The notes beneath the pieces are model-generated. The model was not told the DNA's origin. It saw only the letters and a program-made list of their open reading frames with translations, and did not search any database. Below are positions 41,633-50,101 of a DNA stretch of 64,000 bases, in pieces. This stretch comes from SCRT01 sp036379455 (lineage in GTDB: Bacteria; Pseudomonadota; Gammaproteobacteria; Nevskiales; Nevskiaceae), in assembly GCA_036379455.1 (NCBI GenBank), contig DASVGQ010000054.1:1-64000 (forward strand), given 5' to 3'. Every line of letters begins with the position of its first letter. The first letter of the stretch is position 1. The position numbers were made by a program, and so were the translations under genes.

Positions 41633-42643
41633 ATGCCGATTGACCGTTGGTTCTCCCGACTGAATCTGATCACGGTCGCGGCCTGCTTCGCACTGGTGGT
41701 GCTTGGGGCCTATGTGCGCCTGTCGGATGCCGGACTCGGGTGTCCCGACTGGCCCGGCTGCTATGGACAGATGGTTGTCCCCACGGCCGAGAACGCCGCC
41801 CAGCACGCGGACTTCCCAGCTCGTCCGTTCCATGTCGCCAAGGCATGGAAAGAGATGGTTCACCGCTATCTCGCCGGCCTCGTCGGCATGATGGTGCTGT
41901 TGATGGCGCTGGTCGCCGCGGCGCGGCGCGCTCGCGGGCTGCCCGCGGGACTGGCTCTCGCCATTCTCCTGCTGGTGATCGTCCAGGCCGTGTTCGGTGC
42001 GCTGACGGTCACCTGGCAGGTGATGCCGGTTATCGTGACGACACACCTTCTGCTCGGTCTGCTCACGCTGATGCTGCTGTGGTGGATGTGGCTGCGGCAG
42101 GCGGCGCCGGCGCCGCCCCAGCTGCGATTGCCATGGTTTCGGGCGTGGAGCGCGCTGGCCTTGTGCGTGCTCGCGCTGCAGGTGTTTCTCGGCGGTTGGA
42201 CCAGCACGAATTATGCGGCGATCGGATGCCCGGATTTTCCCACTTGCCAAGGCGTTTATAGGCTGCAGACGGGCCTGGCGCCCGCGTTTGACCTGTGGCA
42301 TGGGCTCGGGATCGACTACCAGGGCGGCGTGCTGAGTGCGTCGGTGCGGGCGACCATCCACATGGTGCATCGCTACGGCGCGCTGTTGACTGCACTGGTC
42401 GTCGGGGCGCTCGCCCTTTATCTATGGATCGCGGCGTCACAACGCATCGGCCGGGCGCTCGCCGCGCTGCTGCTGCTGGCACTTGCGCTGCAGATCCTCA
42501 TCGGCATCGCCTTCGTGGAAGGCGGCTTCCCGCTGTGGCTTGCGGACGCCCACACCGGTGGCGCCGCCGTCCTGCTCCTGGTCGTCGTGCTGGTCAACCA
42601 CCTCGCCTGGCGAAGCCGGGCAGCGGGAGAGGACGGGGCCTGA
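41633..42643 (+). CDS. ctaA: Heme A synthase (COX15/CtaA)
   Basis: This 336-residue eight-helix membrane enzyme oxidises the C8 methyl group of heme O to give heme A. Both halves carry the conserved pairs LGCPDWPGC and IGCPDFPTC in extracytoplasmic loops and His residues in helices (KEMVHRYLAG, THLLLG, IHMVHRYGA, DAHTGGAA). ATG 41633 is preferred to the TTG at 41630. The stop overlaps the ATG of a heme O synthase remnant. Its substrate, heme O, must come from a CtaB encoded outside this window. Confidence 0.95.
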   Translation: MPIDRWFSRLNLITVAACFALVVLGAYVRLSDAGLGCPDWPGCYGQMVVPTAENAAQHADFPARPFHVAKAWKEMVHRYLAGLVGMMVLLMALVAAARRARGLPAGLALAILLLVIVQAVFGALTVTWQVMPVIVTTHLLLGLLTLMLLWWMWLRQAAPAPPQLRLPWFRAWSALALCVLALQVFLGGWTSTNYAAIGCPDFPTCQGVYRLQTGLAPAFDLWHGLGIDYQGGVLSASVRATIHMVHRYGALLTALVVGALALYLWIAASQRIGRALAALLLLALALQILIGIAFVEGGFPLWLADAHTGGAAVLLLVVVLVNHLAWRSRAAGEDGA

Positions 42644-42776
42644 TGGTGGCCGGGGTCGAGCACCAGCCGCCGCGCCGCGGCCGTTGCGCGGGTACTACAG
42701 GATGTGCAAACCGCGAGTCGTCATGCTGATCGCCTTCGCAGCGATCTCTGGTCTTCGCAACGGTCTGCTGCCATGA
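42643..42776 (+). pseudogene. ctaB: Truncated, frameshifted remnant of heme O synthase (ctaB)
   Basis: Immediately after ctaA, where ctaB normally lies, one frame reads LRGYYRMCKPRVVMLIAFAAISG. This matches the N-terminal helix of CtaB/CyoE protoheme IX farnesyltransferases (typically DYxxLTKPRVVxLxxFTAxxG). It then diverges and stops at 42774-42776. The ATG at 42643 that overlaps the ctaA stop is in a different frame, so a frameshift separates the start from the coding remnant. The prenyl-diphosphate-binding NDxxD region is absent. About 170 bases of noncoding sequence follow before rpoH. Confidence 0.7.
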
Positions 42777-42948
42777 CGACCTTGCATTCTCGACCGCCGA
42801 CCGGATCGCAGGCTTCGTGCGGTTGGCCACGAGCCGCGTGCAGTAGTCGTCGGCACGTTGCAGTAGGCGGCAGCGGCACCTTCAACGGGCAAAGGAGGTC
42901 GCGCTACTTCGGTTGCGGACAGGTCCTCGTCAACGCGCGCGGCTCGCT

Positions 42949-43836
42949 TCAGGCGACCGCTGGATCCAGTTCGTCCAGCGCCATAGCCTTGCGCATCTTC
43001 TTGATGGCGGCCGCTTCAATCTGGCGGATACGCTCCGCCGACACGCCATACTCGCTGCCGAGTTCCTGCAGGCCCATCTTGCTGCCGTCGGCCGCCAGCC
43101 AGCGGCGCTGCACGATGTCGCGGGATCGGTCGTCAAGCGTCGTCAGCGCGCTGCGCATGCGCTGTTCGACCTGCGCGTCCCAGTCTGAGGCTTCCAGCGC
43201 CTCGCTCGGGTCGCCGTCCGCGGCCAGATAGTCTTCCGGCATGTAGGCGTCATCGCCGTCGGCCGGCCCGGCGCTGAAAGAGACGTCGCGACCGCTGAGG
43301 CGCGACTCCATCTGCAGCACGTCCTCCGGCCGCACCTTGAGATCTGCCGCCACGGCGCCGACCTCTTCGTTGTTCATCCAACCCAGCCGTGCCTTGGCGC
43401 GCCGCAGGTTGAAGAAGAGCTTGCGCTGCGCCTTGGTGGTCGCGATCTTGACGATGCGCCAGTTCGCCAGGATGTACTCATGGATCTCTGCCTTGATCCA
43501 GTGCACGGCGAAGGAGATCAGGCGCACGCCGACTTCGGGATCGAAGCGCTTGATGGCCTTCATCAGGCCGATGTTGCCTTCCTGAATCAGGTCGGCCATC
43601 GGCAGCCCGTAGCCCTGGTAGCCGCGCGCGATGTGCACGACGAAGCGCAGGTTGGACAATACCAAGTGCTGCGCTGCGTCGAGATCACCGTCGTCGTGCA
43701 GCCGGTGCGCCAGCTCGCTTTCTTCCTGGCGCGACAGCACGGGAATGTGTGCAAGGCTCTGCAGGTACGCGTCCAGACTGCCGACACGCGGCGTGGGCAA
43801 GTTGTTCAGGCGTAACGCCAAGGCGGATGTCGTCAT
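42949..43836 (-). CDS. rpoH: Heat-shock sigma factor RpoH (sigma-32)
   Basis: This 295-residue alternative sigma factor carries sigma regions 2 (LVLSNLRFVVHIARGYQGYGLPMADLIQEGNIGLMKA) and 4 (LGSEYGVSAERIRQIEAAAIKKMRK). The RpoH box QRKLFFNLRR is diagnostic. It directs RNA polymerase to heat-shock promoters. ATG 43836 has GGAGG eight bases upstream; a GTG codon lies immediately before it. It is the last gene after ftsX, and a CIRCE-like operator lies 24 bases upstream of its start. Confidence 0.97.
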   Translation of the reverse strand: MTTSALALRLNNLPTPRVGSLDAYLQSLAHIPVLSRQEESELAHRLHDDGDLDAAQHLVLSNLRFVVHIARGYQGYGLPMADLIQEGNIGLMKAIKRFDPEVGVRLISFAVHWIKAEIHEYILANWRIVKIATTKAQRKLFFNLRRAKARLGWMNNEEVGAVAADLKVRPEDVLQMESRLSGRDVSFSAGPADGDDAYMPEDYLAADGDPSEALEASDWDAQVEQRMRSALTTLDDRSRDIVQRRWLAADGSKMGLQELGSEYGVSAERIRQIEAAAIKKMRKAMALDELDPAVA

Positions 43837-43860
43837 CACTCGGTCCTCCGAGCCCTCATT

Positions 43861-43887
43861 TTAGCAGTCGTTACCTTGGAGTGCTAA
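43861..43887. promoter_or_regulatory. CIRCE operator (HrcA site) upstream of rpoH
   Basis: The inverted repeat reads TTAGCAGTC-N9-GAGTGCTAA on the plus strand. It matches the CIRCE consensus TTAGCACTC-N9-GAGTGCTAA at 17 of 18 arm positions with the correct nine-base spacer. CIRCE is the binding site of the heat-shock repressor HrcA. It lies between the ftsX stop and the rpoH start, overlapping the likely rpoH leader, so rpoH expression is probably repressed by HrcA. hrcA itself is not in the window. Confidence 0.85.
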
Positions 43888-43913
43888 ACCGGTGGCAAGT
43901 TCACGCGCGCGCC

Positions 43914-44915
43914 TCAACGCGGCTCGATCCGGTGCAGGTGGCGCGCAACGGTCCATGTCGCTGCCAGCCATCCAAGCACCAACCCGACGCCCAGCAGTGC
44001 CAGCGAGGTATCGAATCCGGGTGCGGCGAGGACCATGCCGGTGTTGCCGAGCACCGCGCTCCTGCGTACCGCATACTCCAGCAGCTGCATTACCAGTGCG
44101 ACCAGCAGCAACGCGAACACCGCGCCGCCGACCCCATAGCATGCCCCCATGTACAGGAACGGACGTCGGACATAGGCGTTCGACGCGCCGATGAGCTTCA
44201 TGATCGCGATCTCGTGCCGACGGTCCTCGATTTCGAGACGGATCGTGTTGCCGACGACGATGAGCACCGTGAGCGCAAGGGCGCCCATCGCCAGCCACAG
44301 GAGATTCTTCAGCAGGGCGAAGCCCGCGTACAGCTGGTCAGTCCACGCCGGATCCAGCTGCGCCTGCTCGACTTCGGGCATCGCCGCCAGCGCGTCAAGC
44401 ATGGTGCGGGTGGCGGCCTGGCCGCGATGGATATCGGGCGTGACCACGATCGAAGCGGGCAGCGGGTTCGTGTCCAGCAGCGCGACGGCGGCCGCGGCCC
44501 CCGCCTGCTGCTTGAATTCCGCGAGCGCCGCGTCGCGCGAAATGTAGCGCGCGGTGGCGATCCCCGGCTGATGGGCGATGCGTTCCGTCAGCGCTTCGCC
44601 GGCGGCGGGCGTGATGGAATCCCTGAGATAGAGCGTCGCCTGGGCCGATCGTTCGCCGACCTGCAGTGTGGCCGGGGTCATGTCGCGGAACAGGGTCAGC
44701 AGCGTGGCGGGCAGGCTCAGCACGACGGCGACCACGCACAGGGTCAGTACCGTGCCGACGGCGTGCTGTCCGAGCCGTGCGAGCGTCACGTAGACCGCGC
44801 GGGCGTGGTTCTGCAGCAGGCGCAGCGGCCCGGAAGGAACGCTGGCCGGGCGCGCCGGCGCTGCGGCACGATGTGGCGCGCTCGTCGGCGCGGGCGTTCT
44901 AGCGCGGTACGGCAT
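43914..44915 (-). CDS. ftsX: Cell division ABC transporter-like permease FtsX
   Basis: This protein of about 333 residues has a cytoplasmic N-terminal tail, one transmembrane helix (LTLCVVAVVLSLPATLLTLF) and a periplasmic loop. Three C-terminal helices follow. The family's IVVGNTIRLEIEDRRHEIAIMKLIGASNAYVRRPFLYMG block is intact. With FtsE it activates peptidoglycan hydrolases at the division septum through EnvC-type partners. ATG 44915 overlaps ftsE by 17 bases; ATG 44957 is an upstream alternative. Confidence 0.95.
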   Translation of the reverse strand: MPYRARTPAPTSAPHRAAAPARPASVPSGPLRLLQNHARAVYVTLARLGQHAVGTVLTLCVVAVVLSLPATLLTLFRDMTPATLQVGERSAQATLYLRDSITPAAGEALTERIAHQPGIATARYISRDAALAEFKQQAGAAAAVALLDTNPLPASIVVTPDIHRGQAATRTMLDALAAMPEVEQAQLDPAWTDQLYAGFALLKNLLWLAMGALALTVLIVVGNTIRLEIEDRRHEIAIMKLIGASNAYVRRPFLYMGACYGVGGAVFALLLVALVMQLLEYAVRRSAVLGNTGMVLAAPGFDTSLALLGVGLVLGWLAATWTVARHLHRIEPR

Positions 44916-45612
44916 CGGCGGCAGGCGCTGCGCGGTACGTGGGTCGATCGGCGGCAAGGCGCCCGTTCTCCAACCGCATGACGCGGTACGGCAGGCGCTG
45001 CACGAGGTGAGTGGCGTGCGTGACGACCAGCACGCTGGTGCCTACTTCGTTGAAGCGGGCGAACAGTCGCATCACGTCCTCTGCCATCGTCTGGTCAAGG
45101 TTGCCGGTGGGCTCGTCCGCCAGCAGCAGCGCGGGACGCGCGACGATGGCCCGGGCGATGCTGACGCGCTGCTGTTCTCCGCTGGACAACGCCGGTGGAT
45201 AGCTGAGCTCGGCTCCCCGCATGTCGACGGCGTCCAGCGCGGCGCGCACCCGCCGGCCGATGTCGGCCGCCGAATGACCGCGGATCAGCAGCGGCAGCGC
45301 GATGTTGTCGAAGACGGTCTGTTCGGGCAGCAGGTTTGCGTCCTGGAAGATCATGCCGAGCGTGCGGCGATGTTTCGCGATGTGCCGCCCGTGCGTCTGC
45401 TCCAGCGCGCGGCCGTTGACGAAGATGGCACCGTCCGTTGGCCGCAGGAGCAGCCCGATCAGTCTCAGCACCGTGCTCTTGCCGGCGCCCGAGCTGCCGG
45501 TCAGGAACGCCATCTCGCCGACGCCCAGCGTGAAGCTCAGGTCTGCGAGCACGAGACCTTCTCCAGCGGCGTAGCGGTGATTGACGTGTTCGAAGCGGAC
45601 GCTGTCGGGCAT
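44899..45612 (-). CDS. ftsE: Cell division ATP-binding protein FtsE
   Basis: This 237-residue ABC ATPase has Walker A (GSSGAGKST), Q-loop (MIFQDANLLPEQTVFDNIALPL), a signature LSSGEQQRVSIARA and Walker B LLLADEPTGNLD. It works with FtsX to drive septal hydrolase activation. ATG 45612 gives a normal length; the open frame extends to 45732 without conservation. ftsY lies upstream with a 133-base gap, and ftsX overlaps downstream. Confidence 0.96.
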   Translation of the reverse strand: MPDSVRFEHVNHRYAAGEGLVLADLSFTLGVGEMAFLTGSSGAGKSTVLRLIGLLLRPTDGAIFVNGRALEQTHGRHIAKHRRTLGMIFQDANLLPEQTVFDNIALPLLIRGHSAADIGRRVRAALDAVDMRGAELSYPPALSSGEQQRVSIARAIVARPALLLADEPTGNLDQTMAEDVMRLFARFNEVGTSVLVVTHATHLVQRLPYRVMRLENGRLAADRPTYRAAPAADAVPR

Positions 45613-45745
45613 GGGCGATAGGGGTGCGCGAGGCGTGCGGCGCGGCCTGCAGACCACCGGCGCTGAGGTCGTTCGACGATCGGCCGGCGGCGGAACGCCT
45701 ATCGTAAGGAAAACCGCATCGCGGGGTGCCAAGCGGCGTGCGTGG

Positions 45746-46672
45746 TCACGCGGCGAGGGCTTCAGCGTAGGCCTGTGCGTCGAACGGTATGAGGTCGTCG
45801 ACGCCTTCGCCGACGCCGATGAATCGCACCGGCAGCGCCATGCGCTTGGCGAGCGCGAGCAGGATGCCGCCTTTCGCGGTGCCGTCCAGCTTGGTGATCA
45901 CCAGCCCGGTGATGCCGACGGCGTCGTTGAATTGCTCGGCCTGGTTGAGCGCGTTCGCGCCGGTCGTGGCGTCGACGACGAGCAGCACTTCGTGCGGTGC
46001 CTGCGGATCCTGCTTCTGCACGACGCGCTTGATCTTGCGCAGCTCGTCCATCAGGTGCGCCTGCGTGTGCAGTCGGCCGGCGGTGTCCGCGAGAACCACG
46101 TCGACGCCACGGCTCCGGGCGGCCTGGACAGCGTCGTAGATGACCGAGGCGGCGTCGGCGCCCGCGCCTTGCGAGATCAGCTGCGCGCCGGTGCGCTCGG
46201 ACCACTGCGCCAGCTGCTCGACCGCCGCCGCGCGGAAGGTGTCCCCGGCCGCGAGCAGGACCGACAATCCCTCAGCTTTCAGTTTCGCGGCGAGCTTGCC
46301 GATGGTGGTGGTCTTGCCGACCCCGTTGACGCCGGTGACGAAGATCACGAACGGTCGCGCGCCGTCGGCGATGCGCAGCGGTTGGCTGCACGGCGCGAGG
46401 ATGTCGACGAGCGCCTCGCGCAGCACGGCGCGCAGCTGCGCCTCCTTCTTGATCCGCCCGCTCATGATCTCGCGCCGTATCATGTGGCTGAGCTCGGTGC
46501 TCGCCTCGACGCCGGCGTCCGCCAGCAGCAGGCGCTCCTCGATCTCCTCGATCGCCTCGTCGCCAAGCTTGTCGTGCGTGAACAGCCGGCCGAGGTCGGT
46601 CGTCAGCCACGAATCGCCGCGGTTGAGCTTGCGCCTCAGCCGCGCGATGACGCTCTCGTGGGCATGCGGCAT
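45746..46672 (-). CDS. ftsY: Signal recognition particle receptor FtsY
   Basis: This 308-residue SRP-family GTPase targets ribosomes to the inner membrane. It has an N domain (LLLADAGVEAS), a G domain with GVNGVGKTTTIGKLA, DTFRAAAVEQL, DTAGRLHTQ and TKLDGTAKGG, and the terminal GVGEGVDDLIPFD. It lacks the long acidic A domain of E. coli FtsY. ATG 46672 overlaps the hemL stop by one base (TGATG), so translation is coupled to hemL. Confidence 0.96.
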   Translation of the reverse strand: MPHAHESVIARLRRKLNRGDSWLTTDLGRLFTHDKLGDEAIEEIEERLLLADAGVEASTELSHMIRREIMSGRIKKEAQLRAVLREALVDILAPCSQPLRIADGARPFVIFVTGVNGVGKTTTIGKLAAKLKAEGLSVLLAAGDTFRAAAVEQLAQWSERTGAQLISQGAGADAASVIYDAVQAARSRGVDVVLADTAGRLHTQAHLMDELRKIKRVVQKQDPQAPHEVLLVVDATTGANALNQAEQFNDAVGITGLVITKLDGTAKGGILLALAKRMALPVRFIGVGEGVDDLIPFDAQAYAEALAA

Positions 46673-48018
46673 CAGGCGTCGGCGGAGAGTTCGGCGAAGG
46701 CTTCGCGCGCCGCCGCCAGCGTGCGCTGCAGCTCGGATATCCCGTGCGCCGCCGATACGAAGTTCGTCTCGAACAGCGAGGGTGCGAGATACACGCCGCG
46801 CGCCAGCATGGCGTGGAAGAAGCGTGCGAAGGCACCCGCGTCGCAGGCTGTGACCGCCGCGTAGTCGCGGACGGTGGGCGCCGTGGTGAAGAACAGGCCG
46901 AGCATGCTGCCGACGTGCTGCGCGAGGAACGGCACGTGAGCCTCGCGCGCCGCGTCGTTCAGGCCGTCGGCGAGCTGCCCGGTGAAGCGGTCGAGGCGCT
47001 CGTACAGCGGCGGATCGTCCAGCAGCCGCAGCAGGGCCAGTCCCGCCGACACCGCCAGTGGGTTGCCCGACAGCGTGCCCGCTTGGTACACGGGGCCCTG
47101 CGGCGCGATCTGCGCCATGAGATCCGCGCGGCCGCCGAAGGCGCCGATCGGCAGGCCGCCGCCGATGATCTTGCCGAGCGTGACGAGGTCGCCGGTGACG
47201 CCGTACAGCCCGGACGCGCCCTGCGGATGCACGCGAAAGCCGGTCATGACTTCGTCGAGGATCAGCAGGCTGCCGGATTCGTCGCACAGGTGACGCAGCC
47301 CCGTGAGGAAGCCGGGCAGCGGGGCAATGCAGCCCATGTTGCCGGCCACCGGCTCGACGATGACGGCGGCGATTTCGTGGCCGTGCTCAGCGAACAGCGC
47401 GGACACGGCGTCCAGGTCGTTGTAGGGGGCCGTCAGCGTGTGGCGGGCCAGATCGGCCGGCACGCCTGGCGAAGTGGGGACGCCGATGGTGGATGCGCCG
47501 GAGCCGGCGCGCACCAGCAGCGAATCGCTGTGGCCGTGGTAGCAGCCCTCGAACTTGAGGATCGCGTCGCGGCTGGTGGCGCCGCGCGCGAGGCGCAGCG
47601 CGGACATGGTCGCCTCGGTGCCCGAGTTGCATAGCCGCACCTGCTCGAGGCCGGGAACGCGGCGGCACAGCAGCTCGGCCATGTCTACCTCGAGCTCCGT
47701 CGGCGCGCCGTAGCTCGTGCCGACGTTGATCTGGTGGCGCAGCGCGTCAATGACCGCCGGATGCTGATGACCGAGGATCATCGGCCCCCAGGAACCGACG
47801 TAATCGATGTACCGATGGCCGTCGGCGTCCGTGATCCACGCGCCCTTGGCCGAGACGATGAAGCGCGGTACGCCGCCCACCGCGCGGAACGCACGCACCG
47901 GCGAGTTGACGCCGCCGGGGATATGCCGGCAGGCGCGTTCGAAGAGTTGTTCCGAGCGCGGTGCGGCGCGCCCGGTCGGCAGCGGCGGGAGCAGGGTTGT
48001 CGGTTCCACGGTACTCAA
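46672..48018 (-). CDS. hemL: Glutamate-1-semialdehyde 2,1-aminomutase
   Basis: This 448-residue PLP enzyme makes 5-aminolevulinate for tetrapyrrole synthesis by the C5 route. It has HIPGGVNSPVRAF, YIDYVGSWGPMILGHQHP, CNSGTEATMSALRLAR, LILDEVMTGFR, and the PLP Lys in TLGKIIGGGLPIGAFGG. The start appears to be TTG 48018, overlapping the thiE stop (TTGA); GTG 48009 is an alternative. It supplies heme to the oxidase and cytochromes encoded in the window. Confidence 0.95.
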   Translation of the reverse strand: MSTVEPTTLLPPLPTGRAAPRSEQLFERACRHIPGGVNSPVRAFRAVGGVPRFIVSAKGAWITDADGHRYIDYVGSWGPMILGHQHPAVIDALRHQINVGTSYGAPTELEVDMAELLCRRVPGLEQVRLCNSGTEATMSALRLARGATSRDAILKFEGCYHGHSDSLLVRAGSGASTIGVPTSPGVPADLARHTLTAPYNDLDAVSALFAEHGHEIAAVIVEPVAGNMGCIAPLPGFLTGLRHLCDESGSLLILDEVMTGFRVHPQGASGLYGVTGDLVTLGKIIGGGLPIGAFGGRADLMAQIAPQGPVYQAGTLSGNPLAVSAGLALLRLLDDPPLYERLDRFTGQLADGLNDAAREAHVPFLAQHVGSMLGLFFTTAPTVRDYAAVTACDAGAFARFFHAMLARGVYLAPSLFETNFVSAAHGISELQRTLAAAREAFAELSADA

Positions 48019-48707
48019 GCGGGAAGTGTGCGTTCGGTGGCGTTGTCGCCGGGAAACAGCGCGACGTATCGATCGGCGGCTGCGGCGACGCCCACGACGT
48101 CGGTCTGTTCGAAGACGCCGCCGGCGGTCGCTAGCAGCGCGGCGCCGGCGGCAAGCAGCGGCGGCGCGTTGTCAGGGCGAATGCCGCCGCTGACCGCGAT
48201 TGGCACCGCAAGCTCCTGCCGGGCGCGCTCGATCACCTTCAGCGACGCTGCAGCTCCGTCGGTTGCGGACGCGGCCGGGAAACACGGGCCGAAGTTTACG
48301 TAGTCGGCGCCGGCCACCGCCGCACGCCGCGCGCGTTCGAGATCCATGCCGCAGCTGCAGCCGATGACCGCGGCCGCACCAAGCGCAGCGCGCGCTTCCG
48401 CAATCGGCGCGCTCTCCCGGTCCAGGTACACGCCGTCGGCGCCCAGCGCGCGGGCCAGTTCGATGTCGTCATCGATCAACAGCCCGGTGCCGAAGTGGCG
48501 CGACAGGCTCACCAGCATGGCCGCGAGGCGCCGCCGGATGTCCGCGTTCAAGCGCTCGTCGTGGTAGCGCAGCAGCCGTGCGCCGGAGTGCATGACCGCT
48601 TCGCCGTAGGCCATCAGGCGACTGTTGTCCGCGCACAGCTCGGGCGGTGTGACGGCAATGAGCCCATGCAGCGGCGCACGCAGGGCAGTGGCCTTCGGCG
48701 GCGTCAT
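48015..48707 (-). CDS. Thiamine phosphate synthase-like (ThiE/TenI family) protein with degenerate active site
   Basis: This 230-residue TIM-barrel protein related to ThiE has a recognisable NFGPCFPAASATDGAA loop and VSGGIRPDNAPPLLAAGA near the C-terminus. However, the usual QxR(x)K motif for the pyrimidine substrate is replaced by LLRYHDERL. The GxHxGQxD motif is GVYLDRESA. These changes resemble ThiE-like domains attached to MutT or the TenI aldolase-like group. It may not be a functional thiamine phosphate synthase. It is coupled to hemL by a four-base overlap. ATG 48707 is the chosen start. Confidence 0.7.
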   Translation of the reverse strand: MTPPKATALRAPLHGLIAVTPPELCADNSRLMAYGEAVMHSGARLLRYHDERLNADIRRRLAAMLVSLSRHFGTGLLIDDDIELARALGADGVYLDRESAPIAEARAALGAAAVIGCSCGMDLERARRAAVAGADYVNFGPCFPAASATDGAAASLKVIERARQELAVPIAVSGGIRPDNAPPLLAAGAALLATAGGVFEQTDVVGVAAAADRYVALFPGDNATERTLPA

Positions 48708-49188
48708 CGTGTCGATTCGTCCGCCGGCGCGTGGGGCGCGGCGCACGGCTCTGCGGCTACGCTGCCGCAGCGCAGCGCGGGTTGCGCCGGGTGGGGCGCA
48801 AGCCGGTGTGTTGAAGGGTGCGTCATGATGTGTCGCGTTGGCGGTGCGCGCTCAGTGTATCGCGCCGGTGCGCTGCGCCAACGCGCTCCGGGCGGGACGT
48901 TGTATTGATCCTTGCACAGGTTATGCACACTGCAGTGCGGAGCAATGCCGGTCGCCGTGCGCCGGCTTGACGTGCCGTGGTCATGAGCGCTTGTGTTTTT
49001 GCATCGTGCTGAAAACGCGGCCGATATTTTCCTGATCAAAAATGCGCCAATGCGCTTGGAAGGGCCGGAATTGCTGGCGTCGGGCGGCCTGCCGGGCACT
49101 TTCTCACAAGCTTATCCACAGCAGCTGTGAGTTGTCCCACAAGGCGCCCCGAAATCCGGGACTTATGGCCGATGCGTGAAGTACGACA
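48708..49188. other. Intergenic region with two DnaA-box-like 9-mers
   Basis: This 481-bp region lies between mtgA and the thiE-hemL-ftsYEX-rpoH genes. It is visibly less GC-rich in its middle part (about 48990-49050). TTATGCACA at 48921-48929 and a perfect TTATCCACA at 49112-49120 resemble DnaA boxes, on the same strand 191 bp apart. No gene or RNA was recognised. The region must include the promoter of the thiE operon. Confidence 0.4.
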
Positions 49189-49902
49189 TCAGTGCCGGCG
49201 GGCAAAATCGAGGTAAGCGAGCCCGAGATTGCGCATCTGCACGCGAATTTCCGCGGCACGTCGCAGGACGTAGGGCGAAGGGTTGCCCGCATGCATGCCC
49301 ACGGGATCCGGCAGAACCGCTGCGAGCTGCGCGGCCTGCTGCGCGTCCAGCGCGGCGGACGGTCGATGGAACCAGAAGCGCGCGGCCGCCTCGGCGCCGT
49401 AGATGCCGTCGCCGAACTGCGCGCTGTTGAGGTAGACGGTGAGGACGCGCGCCTTCGGCCACAGCAAGTCCAGCAGCACGGTGAACCAGGCCTCAAGTCC
49501 CTTGCGCAGCCACGTGCGACCCGGCCACAGGAACAGGTTGCGCGCGGTCTGCTGCGTGATGGTACTCGCGCCGATGAGCTGGTGCGGATGGCGCCGATCG
49601 TGGCGCCACGCGGCGACGATGGCCTGGAAATCGAAGCCCCAGTTCGTGCGGAAGGTCTGATCCTCGGAGGCGATGACGGCGAGCTGCAGCTGCGGCGAGA
49701 TGCGCTCGAGCGGGACCCAGCGGTGTCGCAGCGGCGGATGCGGCTGGCCGCCGCGCCACCAGGCAATCTGCTGTTCCACCATGTAGGCGCTGACCGGAAC
49801 CGGCACGAAGCGCAGCACGGCGACCGGCACAGTGGTGACGATCAACCACGCCACGATGACGCGGAAGAGAACACGCCCGAGCCTGTGCCTGCGTTGCGCC
49901 AC
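49189..49902 (-). CDS. mtgA: Monofunctional biosynthetic peptidoglycan transglycosylase
   Basis: This protein of about 237 residues polymerises lipid II. It has an N-terminal membrane helix (FRVIVAWLIVTTVPVAVLRFV) and a glycosyltransferase-51 domain. Motifs include ASEDQTFRTNWGFDF, GASTITQQTARNLFL, WPKARVLTVYLNSAQFGDGIYGAEAAARFWF and QAAQLAAVLPDP. The catalytic Glu is in SEDQ. GTG 49902 gives a family-like length with the helix near the start; longer frames lack support. Confidence 0.92.
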   Translation of the reverse strand: MAQRRHRLGRVLFRVIVAWLIVTTVPVAVLRFVPVPVSAYMVEQQIAWWRGGQPHPPLRHRWVPLERISPQLQLAVIASEDQTFRTNWGFDFQAIVAAWRHDRRHPHQLIGASTITQQTARNLFLWPGRTWLRKGLEAWFTVLLDLLWPKARVLTVYLNSAQFGDGIYGAEAAARFWFHRPSAALDAQQAAQLAAVLPDPVGMHAGNPSPYVLRRAAEIRVQMRNLGLAYLDFARRH

Positions 49903-50101
49903 CGGTTGCCTGCTCCCGCGAGTGCCTGCGCTGCGAGCCGAGGGCGCGCGGTTTCCGTCGTCGGCCGCGTCCCGGCTGCCCACGCCGGAGCGGCATCTTA
50001 AGGGGATGCGCCGTGCGTGGCCGCAGCTGCTATCGTCGCCGCCTGTCTGCGGCGCAGAGCGCACGGTCGATGCGCCGTGGAGGACCACGAGGGTGATGCG
50101 G

